Below, in pieces: positions 1-11,059 of a stretch of DNA of 31,905 nt. The notes beneath the pieces were generated by a model. That model had not been told where the DNA came from. It searched no databases and worked only from the letters and a program-made list of their open reading frames with translations. This stretch comes from Folioceros fuciformis. Lineage: Eukaryota; Anthocerotophyta; Anthocerotopsida; Anthocerotales. A program made the translations under genes and the position numbers. Position 1 is the stretch's first letter; each line of letters starts with the position of its first letter. The stretch covers positions 1-31,905 of the forward strand of contig JBNGIO010001223.1 of NCBI GenBank assembly GCA_049999805.1, in the 5' to 3' direction.

Positions 1-140
1 GGGACACTGGGGACGCTGCTGCTGGTTTGATGGGCGGGAGCGGGAGCCGGACTTGGAGCGGGGGGGCGCCCTCCTGGCTCCTGCACCACGTCGTAGCGCA
101 CCTCGCCTTTGCTACTCCCGCTGCCTCCTCCCTTCCCCAT
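1..140 (-). CDS. N-terminus of an unidentified protein, cut by the window edge
   Basis: A reading frame opens at an ATG at 140-138 and stays open to base 1, giving about 46 residues. It begins MGKGGGSGSS, continues KGEVRYDVVQEPGG, and then enters a Pro/Ala/Ser-rich linker. The Gly/Ser/Lys-rich start followed by a charged stretch and a Pro-Ala linker looks like a genuine disordered N-terminus and not antisense noise, but it is too short to place in a family. The gene would lie head-to-tail with SMG7 on the same strand. An AT-rich TATA-like stretch near 505-522 is a possible promoter, which would give a leader of roughly 350 nt. The ORF is open without introns as far as visible. Function unknown. 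Confidence 0.45.
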   Translation of the reverse strand, partial: MGKGGGSGSSKGEVRYDVVQEPGGRPPAPSPAPAPAHQTSSSVPSV

Positions 141-198
141 CTCACTTCAGATTGTCAACCCTCCAGCTGCTGCTGCTGCTGCAGCAGCGGATCCTCTT

Positions 199-256
199 CA
201 GCACCCCACGGGCAGCAATCGACAGCACCCCACGGGCAGCAATCGACAGCACCCCA
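199..256. repeat. 24-bp tandem repeat, 2.4 copies
   Basis: The unit CAGCACCCCACGGGCAGCAA plus TCGA occurs perfectly at 199-222 and 223-246, and its first 10 bases recur at 247-256. It lies in the putative 5' leader of the minus-strand gene that starts at base 140. The unit is a multiple of three and leaves both strands open, so the short ORFs across it are not evidence of coding. Confidence 0.85.
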
Positions 257-1973
257 GTGCCCCCAGGGGAAAGTCGACCATACTCCAGCGCCCAAAAGCA
301 GAAATCAGCAATGCCGCGCACATCTAGTACCAACTGGGTCAGCAGACAGGCCGATCACGACCCGTCTGGCAGGTCGCCATCGCTTCCTGCCATCACGACG
401 ACCCCGCAAGGACGCGTCCCAGTAAATACCTGCAGCTTGGATCGGACGTTACCGGGATTGTCTGTCTATATACCGTGGGCTTGTCCATCTCAGATTCCAA
501 TCGCTCCATATATATAAATATGTATACGTTTAAGTAGCATTTGCGAATTGCTATCCCGTCCTTCCTTGGTAGCGACCGTCATGAAAAGTGTTCATCTTTC
601 ATCCACTTCCGCAACAAAGAAACCGCACTCGAACTTAAATTGCTTCCGCTCCCCGGAAAACGAAACCCTCCCCCCACTCTTTCCTCTACGTTCCAAAAGG
701 AGCAAGGCACTCGTGCGTAGTTACTGCCAATATAGATCACAACAAAAAACTGAAAGACTGTTCGTCAGGTGACGTCAACACCAGAGCCACATGAGAGGTC
801 ACCACGACTCGCTCAGCGAAGGCAGGAGCCTCGTGAGCAAAGAGTTCAACGACTACATACATAAACTCTCAGACACGAATACCAGGTCACGCACATAGCT
901 TCAAGAACGACATGCAGCACAAAGGACAAGACGCTTGAATACTTGTATCTAAGCTAGGACAAACTATACTAGTCTAAATATGGCTCCTAACTATACTAGT
1001 ATAGAAGGAACGCTGTCACATTATTCAATCAACCAGGTAGATCCGTCGAAGCAGCAGACCGGCGAGAGAGGGCATGGGCACAACTGTCTGCTACTCTTAA
1101 AAAGGCAACCGGATCATCACCCCTGCTGGCACATGACTACTGCCCAGAGCCACGATGATATACGCTTCCTTCCTCTCCGCCGGGAGCAAACTGTTCCAGT
1201 GCTACTTGTATGCATCTCATAAGTCCGAGTGGCATACTGAGGTTGGGCACTCCGATACAAAATGTTGATACCCGTCGTCACAGGTCGTGCATCCTATTAC
1301 GCACACATGGCTACCGCAGTCTTGCACTCCACTTCACTGATGCGCGTCGAAAGTCTTCTTTTGATGTCAACTTCACCCTCTTAAAGTCGGCGCTCTTGAA
1401 CAAAGCTATTGCAACTCGTTAGTGTCCCACCTGTGGCAACCACCAAGTCCAGTCCATCTGTGCATCTGACACCTCCTCGTAGGGATCAAACCACATGAAA
1501 TTGGGGCCCCCTGTTACATCGGCGCATGTAAAACCACCACTGAATGCTTCGTACTCACATCCGACACCATAAGCCCCACTTGTGCTTGATTGCTATTATC
1601 TCCACACGACATATTGCTCGGGAGAAGCAGCTGTTGCCCAATAGGATCGGCAGGATAATGGACAGACGGCCCGAGGTTTTGTGATGCATCTACACATTCA
1701 GGTGCTTTAACTCGTCCCAGTTAGCCACAAGTTTTAGTGCTGTTGCAGTTATTTCATTGAAGCTCTTGCAAGTAGCTTGAGACACTTGTCATGGGATACT
1801 ACACATAGTGTGCACCCGATAAGGTCCACAAGACGGTATTGTTCACCTGTCACAAAACAAAGTTACGTTATACCTCAGCACATGCCCATCCAGATAGCAT
1901 TCAAAGGTCAAAAGCGCTTTCTAGCTTCCACAAAGGCACAACAAAGAGCATACCAAGTGAGACGTGCACTTCC
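257..1973. other. Gene-poor stretch between the edge gene and SMG7
   Basis: This is about 1.7 kb without a recognisable gene. Its left part, to about 520, is probably the leader and promoter of the edge gene; a run of TATATATAAATATG lies at about 509-522. The right part should hold the SMG7 3' untranslated region, because SMG7 ends at 1974 on the minus strand. ORFs here are short, overlap on both strands and match nothing I know. I see no tRNA. Confidence 0.5.
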
Positions 1974-4900
1974 TTAGGAGACAAATGGATCTCCAGAGTG
2001 GTACTGCGCATACCACCTTTGCTGCTTCTTATGTTCCAACTGCTGCTGCTGCTGTTGTTGCTGCTGGACTAGAAGCTGATGCTGGTGCTGTTGTTGTGCT
2101 GCCTCAAACTGAACCTGCTGTTGATAATGCTGATCAGCTGAGTAATTCTTTTGACTGTCATAGAGATGCTGCCTTTGCAACAATTGCTGCTGCAGGCTCT
2201 TCCCCTCATACGTTCCTGCAGCAGATTCATATGGATACACTGGAGCAGCTTGCCGCCGCTGAGTGGTTCCTGCTCCAGAGAATGGGTATGCTGTTGCCTC
2301 GGCTCTCGATGCACTATCACTGGGCCATATCGCGTAGTCAGAGCTGTACAGTGAAGTCTGACGCTGGAAAGCTTGATTTGACACAGTTGGCCGGATACCA
2401 CTGAAGTCATCCAACCAGCGATAGTCATCCACTGGCTGCTGCTCTTCTCCTTCATTGACAGCCACAGGAACTCGTGGCTTGGTCAGGGCCTGCTGGGTCT
2501 CCGGTAGAATGCTGTTCAGAGGCTTGGCTGGGCGAGGACCAAAACCTGGGGGTGGTCTGATACCAGACGGTCCCACCCAGCTTGCACTTGGAGTCTCCTT
2601 ACTGTTGGTCCACGTGCTGCTGCTGGTACTGCTGCTCCTGACACTGGCAGGGAGCAATCCAGCAGGGCTAGCACTTGCAAAGCTTGGTGCTTCTGAAAAG
2701 TTGCTCTTCCTGACCTCGGGCTCCAAGTACTGTTGAACAGATGGTTTGCTAGAGACTGGGAAACCCTGAGAACCATACAACGTGGGCATAGTAGCCCCGT
2801 TCTGAAAGCCCTTCACGGCGTCTGACTTGGCAACGGCCTGTGCATTGGTATATAGGCCACTAGAGAACGGAAGAGAAATAGATGGCACCCCGCTTGAGCC
2901 AGCAGTAGAAGCCTGTGCAGGTAAGTCTGCAGTCATCTTTTGAACCCCGGAAACGCCGTTCTCGACACCATACTGCACATTCTTATATCTGTAGCCACTG
3001 GCTAGCGCCTCCAGTTCTTGACTCCATGAAGAAGGTAACTTGTGCTGCCCAATTACTCCAGCTCCTGACAACTTATCGGCACTGACACCATCCAACGTGC
3101 TCCGAGGCGTCTGCAAGTTCCAGCTAGCAAATGACGGATACCCATCCCGATCAACAAGCCATTCTGCACCACCACCAACTGTGGGGGCAAAAGGAGAACC
3201 AGTCATAGTTGCGTTCATTTCCTGGCTGGGCAAGTTTACAGCAGGGCTCAGGCTTCCTCCTGTGGCCGGGGTACTAGAGCTGATCATTGCTGCATTGCCT
3301 GCTGTCAAAATGCCATTGAGCTGATTATTCTGGAGTGCATACCTTGTACTCGATATGACACCATCCATTGTGGCCTCTGAGAGTGGCACAGGAGTATCAC
3401 CAGTGTGAAGCACTGAATCCTGAACAGAAACTGAACCTAGGGCTCCTTGGTCTTCAAGTGCAAGGTTAGATCCATCACCATTTCCTGAGCCTGCGCTCCT
3501 TTGTGTAACGAAGCCATCAGTTGCCCCCAATTTTGGATTTTCAACCCAAGAATCCATCGCAACAGATGAAACCGACTGTCTGCTCATGGGTTTGAACACA
3601 ATGACCTCATCCTCATCACCATCAATGCCGCTTGCCACACCTTCAAGCACACTAGGCTTGTGACCCTCGGCTGGCAAGGCTTTAGGCCATGCCTCTGTCA
3701 CCTTCACCGCCTTCAAAGCCTGATCCAGACCATTGATCTCATTCTGCACTGGGAATGGCACTCCATTCGCATCATTGTCAGAAGTCTCTACAGCTTCTTT
3801 CACTGTCTTGGGAGGTAACTCTCCTGCCATAAAAAATCTTCCAAGGTCTTCGTCAAAGCAGATGCCTTTCCCACTGCCATCCAATAATGCCGCCACTGCT
3901 TTCCCAGCTGCCAGAATCCTCCGAGATCGAATCTGCCTCTCCTTCCGATCACCAAGTCCAGCTCGAGGAGGACGTTTACGATAATCAAGTGCAAGCTGCG
4001 CCGGGGCCAGTGGAGTGAACCCTCTCAGCTCGAAGTCTTCCCACAGGGCAACTCCGACCTCACTCTCATCATCCCCAAAACCACCAATGGAGATAAGTCC
4101 CCCTTCCAGACAGTTGTCTGCATCAATTCCTGTTTTGTTGTTGGCACACAGATTATTCAGAAGAGAAACACATTGCCTCCAGAAAAAAGACCTTGCATTT
4201 GCCTGCTTCTCATCCACATCACTGCCCTCAGCCATCTCTGGTCTACAGGCCAGCCATTCCATGAAAACAAGCATAGCAGGAAGTAAGAGACTCTCAGAAG
4301 GATCTTTTGAGTCCCCACATCTCCGCATCAGCCGGCCAGCACACTCAAATGCTGCAGTAAAAGCATGCTTGTAGAGAGCAGAGCGTTGCAGGATTTCCGC
4401 GTAGGTGGGATGATGATTCTCGGGACCCCAGTTTACATTGTGCACGGTGAAGATCAGAATGGAAGTAAGCTGCAAGACACCAGCAGCACCTGCACTTCCA
4501 GAACCGATACCACTGCGATGGTCAGACCCGAGTCCAGCCTCGAGATCTGTGTCATCAGGGCACAGGAGCTGCTCCATATCCCGTACCGTGGCAGCATACA
4601 CCTCAGAGAACGTCTCAAGACTGCATCAGGCAAAACCTCAGAATCAGATACTATGTAAAAAGAGAGAGGCAATTGACTGTTGAGAAGCCTGGATTCGAGA
4701 TTGACATACATACCTAGTCTTTGTAAAAAGAATTCCGTGCAAACGTACAAAACGAACTCTGAAATTTTTTCTGATCTCGGCAATGTTTACGAGTGAAGCC
4801 TTCGTGTCTGCACCATCCTGTTTGCGATCCTTCACAGCAAGCTTTAGTGGTCCATCCCCCAAAGAGAGCATCCTGTCCCCTTTCATTTCCTTCCCCTTAT

Positions 4901-5926
4901 CAGAAGATTTAGGAGCCTCCAGCGGCACTAGGGACATTCTAGAATCCTGAGGGGGGAGCTGTGCATATGTCTGACGGTTCTGCGAAATTAAAGAAACCAA
5001 ATCAAGCAAGGCACAACATCCCAAAGAGCGTGGAAGTAAAACGTCCGAGACCATAAAAGATACCTGTGTGCCTACCTTTTCGAACAGGAGTATAAGATTA
5101 TCCCTGGCAGTGAGAAAAGGAATTTCAACCAGAAGACTTCGAAAGTATCGATAGACTGCAAGCAGCTCATCCCCAACATACGTGGCCAGGACTGCCAACT
5201 GCGGATACATAACGCTGTCAGGGCGTAGATGAACTGAGTCTACACTGCAAACCTAACAACAAAACAGTTAGACAAAGAGCCAGGACAGAAAATCATGGGT
5301 ATTACCTGATTGTGGGGATTACCACTGCCGGGCGACAAGGCAGCAGCCTCAAGGTAGTATCCAGCAGCAACCGACCAGTCCTTCAACCGTTGCTCTTGCT
5401 CAGTACTCTGCTCTTTATAGCGCGCAAGGTCTCCAAGAAAGATGAGGCAGCGGTGCCACGATTGCTTGACTCTAAGCACCTCTGCCATCCGCTCCTCCGA
5501 GTCAGGAACACCAGGCTCCCTGGAAAAAGAGAGGTAATCTTGAGACATATTATGCTTGGCCAATAGCTTCTTGATGAGTTCATGGTAGAACCCTGTAGCT
5601 TCAGCAAGAAAACTCTTGTAGACGGCGAGAATTTTCAAAGTGACATCCCTGCGCGGAGTCAGTCTAGCTGCGGGTATGGGCAAGGCAGGGGCCGCGGCAG
5701 CTGCAGCCTGTACGCCTTTCCGCAGCCGCGCCCGAAACTCCTCAATACGCTTGTAGTGCAAGCGCCAAAGGGCAGGCTCCACCTCATGTGCCTCCGCAAA
5801 AGCATGATCTTCGAGCAGCACAAACTCATAAGCCTCTCGGATTGCATTCCGCAACCCCCGAACATTAGGATCCGCGGAGCCCTTGGATTGGATCAACGCC
5901 CGAAGCTGCTTCTCTAGCTCCAGAGC
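1974..5926 (-). CDS. SMG7: SMG7-like nonsense-mediated mRNA decay factor (EST1/SMG5-7 family)
   Basis: Four coding exons are resolved: 5306-5926, 5076-5198, 4714-4979 and 1974-4620 (stop TAA), giving 1,218 residues. Exon 1 carries the EST1 N-terminal 14-3-3-like/TPR region: ALELEKQLR, the LLEDHAFAE segment and HYKRIEEFRARL. The junction GNPHNQ|LAVLATYVGDELLAVYRYF runs into TARDNLILLFEK, all typical of plant SMG7. The last exon is 2.6 kb, with SFFWRQCVSLLNNL, then a long disordered tail containing the plant-type RPPPGFGPRPAKP motif and a Gln-rich end with nine consecutive Gln. Known role: binds phosphorylated UPF1 and promotes decay of transcripts with premature stops; also needed for meiotic exit in Arabidopsis. 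Oddity: the first resolved exon begins at an acceptor (TGTCAG|GCTCTG) and has no in-frame ATG before residue 100, so a 5' exon in 5950-6300 is missing from this model. Candidates are an ATG at 6209 (donor TCT|GTCGGC, phase fits) or at 6122; neither is convincing. Confidence 0.93.
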
Positions 5927-6560
5927 CTGACATGCACAACATCCCACTCCCTAGTCAAGAACAAAGTCCACTAACCCCCGCAACGCCGACAGATTCCTCT
6001 GCCACAGCCAAAAGGGCGCAGACTTCCGCGATTCCGCCACACTTCTCCGCCTCGCTGATCCGCCACGGCAAGCCAGTTTCCAGCAATCCAGCACTGTACA
6101 CGGCTGTCCAGCAGCAGCCATGCAGCCGCGGAGATTCGATTGAGATTGAGCGTGAAAGATAAAAAAAAGCCAACAACGAGGGGCGGGATGACCCCCGAGC
6201 CACCTGCAAGGCACTCTACCACAGTCTCCACCAGTGCCCGGGAATCAGAGCAAGCCACAAGGTGGACATGATGGAGGTAGAGTCTCTTCCAGGAGTTATA
6301 AACAGACCTGAGCGTAACGCTGCTGAGCCCTGGTGTGAGCGGAAGGTGATGTAGAGGAGTCAGTCTGCAGCCTCATCCTCTCCTCGGCGCCGCCCTCCTT
6401 TCTCCGTCCTCCTCCGTCCCCCTCCATTCCTTCATCTCTCACCTTCTCATACCATCTCATCGTCCAGCCACGCGACCTAATACTCTTCTGTCCACGGCAC
6501 CTTGCTCTTATTATACCTATGAGCCATTGAAATGGAAAGCCACTCCGTTTATTCAAGACT
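5927..6560 (-). promoter_or_regulatory. Presumed SMG7 5' exon, leader and promoter
   Basis: Upstream of the resolved SMG7 exons the minus strand has three overlapping open frames over 5950-6260. One of them must supply the start codon. The pyrimidine-rich stretch at 6360-6450 (plus strand) would be purine-rich in the SMG7 leader. The exact start cannot be read by eye. Confidence 0.35.
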
Positions 6561-6589
6561 ACCGTAATTGTTGTGCAAGCTAACTACAT

Positions 6590-6870
6590 ACCTTAGCATG
6601 TTGTGGCTTCCAAGCCTACTCCAGCAAACTACAAATTACATACAATGTAGTATATCTACTGTCCAAGTATTATTAATTTTCTTGGTAAAATTTAATCATA
6701 TTGTTTTCTCATATACTCATACCTTTCAAAGGTATCAAATTTCCAGAACAGAAAATGCCAAAGATTTTTTTTAATTATTATACATTATTTTTCATATATT
6801 AATATATATAAAACCCTACAACTAATTAATCTTGAAGAGAATAATCTAATTCGTCACTTTAGAGTTAAAT
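6590..6870. other. AT-rich island
   Basis: This segment is strikingly AT-rich compared with the roughly 50% GC surroundings. It holds long A/T runs (TTTTTTTTAATTATTATACA near 6767) and TATATTAATATATATAAAACC near 6797, which ends in a telo-box-like AAACCCTA. No gene is visible. It could be an upstream promoter element, a matrix-attachment-like region or an old insertion. Confidence 0.5.
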
Positions 6871-7532
6871 TCACCACTTTCACGTAACCAAACAAGGTAG
6901 GAGATGTAATTGTGACTGACTTTTCGTGTATTTTGAGGGATGTCGCCAGGAAACCGTTCAACACCCCGTCCCTTTGTTCTGATGATGCGGGTCTGCAACG
7001 GCTTGACGAGAAAGTGCAATGTTGCTTCGGATCCGTCTGTCAGATTTGACAGCCTGCAATTCGATGCACAGTGTTTGATATGTAGATGAGAGCCAGACCT
7101 GAACCGCTCAAAAACTGATAGCTCGGAGGCACGACAAAGTCAGCGAACTTGTGACTGTTCATGCTGACAAATGGCCCACTCCGCCTGGAGGAAGATAGGC
7201 CCCTGATTCGGCCTGCACGAAAACACTCAGGGTGGAGGCATCCTCTAAATTGCTACGGCACCACATCTTGCTGCTGCAACGCCGAATTCCTGAATCGTCC
7301 TTCACCTGCATGAAACGAAGCTTATGCATAGCCCCAGAGCTACTCCAATTCGCTGGAACCTCGATCCGGTACCACTCCAACGTAATATAGCCTATGGACT
7401 GCAGCATCTCCCATGGCCTTTCGGAGGTCAGGAGTGAATGAATGCAGGTGATGAGCTGCCTCCGGAAGTTTCTGATTTCTTCTTTGCCAGTGCCGTAGAA
7501 AGTGCAGGAGGAGCCATATGTCGATATCAGCC
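6871..7532. other. No supported gene; one long minus-strand open frame
   Basis: An open minus-strand frame runs from 7572 to the stop at 7159, 137 codons. It reads ...GKEEIRNFRRQLITCIHSLL and later WYRIEVPANW. Amino-acid use looks protein-like, but I recognise no family and there is no clear start. An open frame of this length is expected a few times by chance in a window this size. Treat as unassigned. Confidence 0.2.
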
Positions 7533-7675
7533 CCTGGGTCTTTGCGGATGGGAAAACAGCTTCATGTGCAGGTTAGATGACAAGGACTTGACACAGATGT
7601 GTTTGAAGCCAACAGTTTGAGAGACACGTGTGCGATGTGGTGCAGCATAGAAGATGCTTAGAGCGTCAAACGGAA
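7533..7675 (+). pseudogene. Decayed pentatricopeptide repeat (PPR) fragment
   Basis: One plus-strand frame reads GSLRMGKQLHVQVR, then a stop, then QGLDTDVFEANSLRDT followed by CAMWCSIEDA and another stop. This matches the plant PLS-type PPR pattern (L..GKQLHAQ...GLDTDVFVANSLVDMYAKCGSIEDA), with substitutions and two in-frame stops. No flanking PPR repeats remain. It is a remnant of a plant organelle RNA-processing gene and resembles the second remnant at 15.0-15.6 kb. Confidence 0.7.
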
Positions 7676-8176
7676 TAGGCTAGGGGGCATTTCCCTTGCA
7701 TGAAGCTGTGAAAGGAGAACGCATGTGCGAATTCCCTACCTGTGTGTAGCCCGGTGCTTGCACAGATTGAAGAAGACGATCTTCGCACTGGTTTGATACA
7801 CGTATGGAACGTATGGTAGCATGGTTGATGCGCAATAAGTGTTTGAGGCATTGCCTGGAAGAGACGAAGTTGTCTGCAGTGCCCTCCTGACTACAGGCTA
7901 CATCCATCAAGGAGGCAGTGAAGTGGTTCTCGACTGGTTCGAGAGAGAAGCAAAGGGGATGGCTTACAGTCACATGTTATGACACTCGTCGGCGGTAAAG
8001 TGCTTCGTTCCTGCCAACCGCTTCCATCCTGTCGGCTCATTTCTCCTGTTCGTTTCAAGCCTTCAAATCGCCACGAAAACGAGTCGCATGGGCAAACAAA
8101 ACCTTGAAAGTACAACAACGCAACCCTGTCAAGTGGGTTCGGGGTGGGCAACGCGCAAGCTTGGAGCCTCGCGAAG
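7676..8176. other. Upstream region of the PC4 gene; no gene seen
   Basis: About 500 bases between the PPR remnant and the PC4 start codon. Open frames on the minus strand are short and unmatched. The right-hand part is presumably the PC4 promoter and leader; I cannot point to a TATA box. Confidence 0.4.
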
Positions 8177-8752
8177 ATGTCACGCTGGGGAAAGCGTAAG
8201 GCACCTGCGACTGAAGCCAAGGAGGACGACGAAGCTGCTTCGGACAACGGCATTACCGCCTGGGAGGTGTGTACCAAGCTGGTGTGCTGATAACATAGCG
8301 TTAGGTCATTGCTTTGCCATACCAGCGAAGTCGCTACGCTGCACATCCGGAACGCGGCTGAGTGGAGTTGTTTGGCAGCTGTCCAAAAACCGTAAGGTGG
8401 TTGTCAGGGAGTGGAAGGGCCAGATTTTGGTTGATATCCGCGAGTTTTACACCAAAGATGGCCAGGTTCTGCCAACCAGGAAAGGTGAGCAATGTCGCAC
8501 TTTCATCAGCGTCCTGGTGTCTTGATAGCGGATGCTGCCTTCTTGACCTTATTCGACGGTGCCTCGTGTTCGTGCGCAGGGATATCCTTAACGTTAGAGC
8601 AGGTGAAATCCCGCAATTGCCTTTCCTTGCGTTGTCCTTTTCCCATGTGCATCGCATGCCCTATCTGATTGTGTCTCCAAATTCGTGTGTTGCAGTGGGA
8701 GATGTTGCGGAAGCATGCCGATGAAGTTGATTCGGCTTTGGAGGAGGTGTGA
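8177..8752 (+). CDS. PC4: RNA polymerase II coactivator PC4/Sub1 (plant KIWI type)
   Basis: Four exons: 8177-8266, 8379-8484, 8580-8602 and 8696-8752 (TGA), encoding 91 residues. The N-terminus (about 30 residues) is acidic and Lys-rich, starting MSRWGKRKAPATEAKEDD. The rest is a complete PC4 C-terminal domain: LSKNRKVVVREWKGQILVDI, then REFYTKDGQVLPTRKGISLT, then LEQWEMLRKHADEVDSALEE. This is the whitefly-fold domain that binds single-stranded DNA and acts in RNA polymerase II transcription and DNA repair in the nucleus. The length matches short plant KIWI proteins. Exon 3 is only 23 nt and encodes the ISLTLEQ strand-turn; all phases close (0, 1, 0). It lies on the same strand as HY2, 446 bp upstream of it. 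Confidence 0.96.
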
Positions 8753-9198
8753 TAGACACAAGGTGCCGCGACTTGTGAGCGCGCCCTACTGATGCCGCAC
8801 AATGTAGCGTCCTTGGCATTCGTCCAGAACTCACTACACAGATGTTGGCCCTTATCGTAAGCCACCGTATCAGCACTGTCCTCGGCAGTTGGTCTGACCC
8901 TGTACATGCTACGGCGGACCTCCGAGTCGCTACCTAGTCTTTTTGTAAGCTACCGAACGAGTAGTGAACCCTTTGAACTACTGAATCGTGATTCGGAGTA
9001 CCAAAACCGAAACGCGAGTCAAGAACACCTGAAGCGGCGACTCTGGAGGTGGCTAGTCACAAAACTACCAGATTCCATGGCGGTTCGATACACGTATTAT
9101 TGTGGCCTCCCTGTAGCGCATGGCTGGTAGCCCCGGGTATGGCAGATCCTGGACGCGCAGCGCTGGTGAGGCGTTACGTGGCTTGATTATTCACAGCA
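8753..9198. other. Intergenic between PC4 and HY2
   Basis: 446 bases, expected to hold the PC4 3' end and the HY2 promoter. No reading frame, repeat or RNA gene that I can support. Confidence 0.5.
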
Positions 9199-10971
9199 AT
9201 GTCTGGCATCAGCTTGAACCACCCGAGCTGGACTCCCAGTCCGGTAGCCTGGCTTAGTCCTTTTCAGGGAAGAAGCGCGTGTTGGCTGAGCGCATCCGGA
9301 CGGACTGTGGACTGGCAGCGGGATGGGAATGAAAGCGGGCAAGAGTGGCCTAGGAGAAGGCTGTTTGCCAGCTTGCTAGCAGGATATGAAGTCGCACCTT
9401 CTTCCCCCGCAGTCTGCAGAGCCGTGTGGGGTTCGCGTGGACAGTTAGCGGACAAAGCTCTCTACGATGACTTCGTTGATGCTGCGATCGAGAAGGTGCA
9501 ACAGCACGCCGGAATCACTCCTTTTCTGCACCAGGTATCGGTCCTTACTCTCGACGGCAAAGGCAGCTGAGACTTCCGGCAAAGAAGTCACCGAAGTGCT
9601 TTGGAGTTGCTTGTTGCACAATGGCAAATCATTGAAAGCATGGATTGTGCTTTTGTCGGTCAGGAACAGTTTGATCACATGACTGCCGCGGATGGTACAA
9701 CTCGGGTTAGCAACTTCGCGTTTGAATCGCCAAAAATCCGTCTCTTCCGAGTCGCGGAAATAGATGGCGGAGATGCGCTACAGGTCGGGGGCTTTTTTCT
9801 TTTCTTTTCCTTTTCCTGCTCAGTCGCTATGTTGTGCTGCACTGATTGCAGCTGAGAAATTTTTCTCCATGCAGGTGCTGAATGTGGCCATATTTCCCAG
9901 GCCTCAATACGATCTACCGATCTTCTGTGCTGATTTCTTTTCTACATCAACGAGAAACATTATTGTCCTGTGAGATGTGCACGCCTTCCTTGTGTTCCTC
10001 CCGTTCCTTGGCTTTGAGAGTGGATCTCTGGTTCTTCGCAGTGTCAATGGATGCTCATACTGGTCTCTCTACGTAGGGACTTCAATCCTCTGTTTGACAC
10101 AAGAGACAATAAGAGCTACAGAGAGAAGTACTTCTCTGAATTGATGCCCTTGGGAAACAGATACGCAGAGGTGTGAAGGTTTCCAGGTTGCTTTGGTTGT
10201 TGTCTTGTTTCCTTCAATTTGCCAAGGAGCTGAAAGTTCGTCCTTGCACTGGGACCTCCCTCGCTGCAGTTGCTACCTTGGGGAGACAAATTGACATCTG
10301 AATCATTGCGGTTCTTTTCCCCCATAGTAATCTGGACGAGGCCTGAAACCCGTGATGTTGTGAAGGGCGCTGTGTTTGATGCGTATCAGGACTATCTTGA
10401 GGTACAGTCCACTTCGGTTGGAGACTTCGTGATGTAGAACTATATTGAATGCAGGGCAGCAATGATGGCATTTTGCCGTGCAGGCTTATATGACGCTGGT
10501 GGATACTGCAATTCCTTCCGCGAATGAGGAAGATGTCGTCCGCAACACAGAGGCTCAACATCGGTATCTTATGTGGCGGGCAACCAAGGTACGTCACACA
10601 GCCTATCATTTCGCGAGACTGACGTCAGCTGCGTCTTATGTGTGAACTCGTTCCCAAATGAGCAGGATCCAGGACGTCCTGTACTAACACGCCTTTATGG
10701 AGAAAGGTTATGTGAGGTGAGCCGCTTCGGTCAGTCTCTGCATTGTTGAACGGTACAAATAACACAGTATGACTGTTTTGCCGCTTGGTGGTAGAGTTAT
10801 GTGAAGCACTTTCTGTTCAATGGTCTTGACACCCTCGGCAGCAAAAGCTTCCTGGACTACTTCCCCGAGTACACGGATTCCACAGGCTGCCTCAGTAAAC
10901 AGCGGAGTATGTTGGGGAAATCTTATCCCACTCGTCCGTGGGACAGAGACGGCAATTTTATGCAAGAATAA
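9199..10971 (+). CDS. HY2: Phytochromobilin synthase, ferredoxin-dependent bilin reductase (HY2 type)
   Basis: Eight exons: 9199-9534, 9664-9783, 9875-9969, 10077-10170, 10270-10401, 10484-10588, 10666-10716, 10795-10971 (TAA); 369 residues, all phases closing. The first ~95 residues are a Ser/Arg-rich plastid transit peptide; mature homology starts near LYDDFVDAAIEKVQQHAG. Diagnostic blocks: FESPKIRLFR, FPRPQYDLPIFCADFFSTST, the L+DFNPL junction, LLPWGDKLTSESLRFFSP, NTEAQHRYLMWRATKDPG, KHFLFNGLDTLGSKSFLDYF, LGKSYPTRPWDRDG. These match plant HY2 much better than PcyA. Role: reduces biliverdin IXalpha with electrons from ferredoxin to make the phytochrome chromophore in the plastid. Asp172 (9932-9934) aligns with PcyA Asp105, where I recall land-plant HY2 having Asn; PcyA His88 is replaced by Asn155. 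It ends 88 bp from the convergent ArnT-like gene. Confidence 0.96.
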
Positions 10972-11059
10972 GAGCGATTGTGAATCCATATCACAATTTT
11001 GTAGTAGCCACAGAAAACAAGGTTGTAACCTGTACAAACCGAGGCTTGACTATGGAGAA

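Noticed and set aside
1964-2404. Ala/Val-rich plus-strand open frame
   Set aside because: It is the antisense of the poly-Gln tail of SMG7 (CAG-rich codons read backwards).
7159-7572. 137-codon minus-strand open frame
   Set aside because: No start, no family and no splice partners; a few frames of this length are expected by chance. Kept only as a note.
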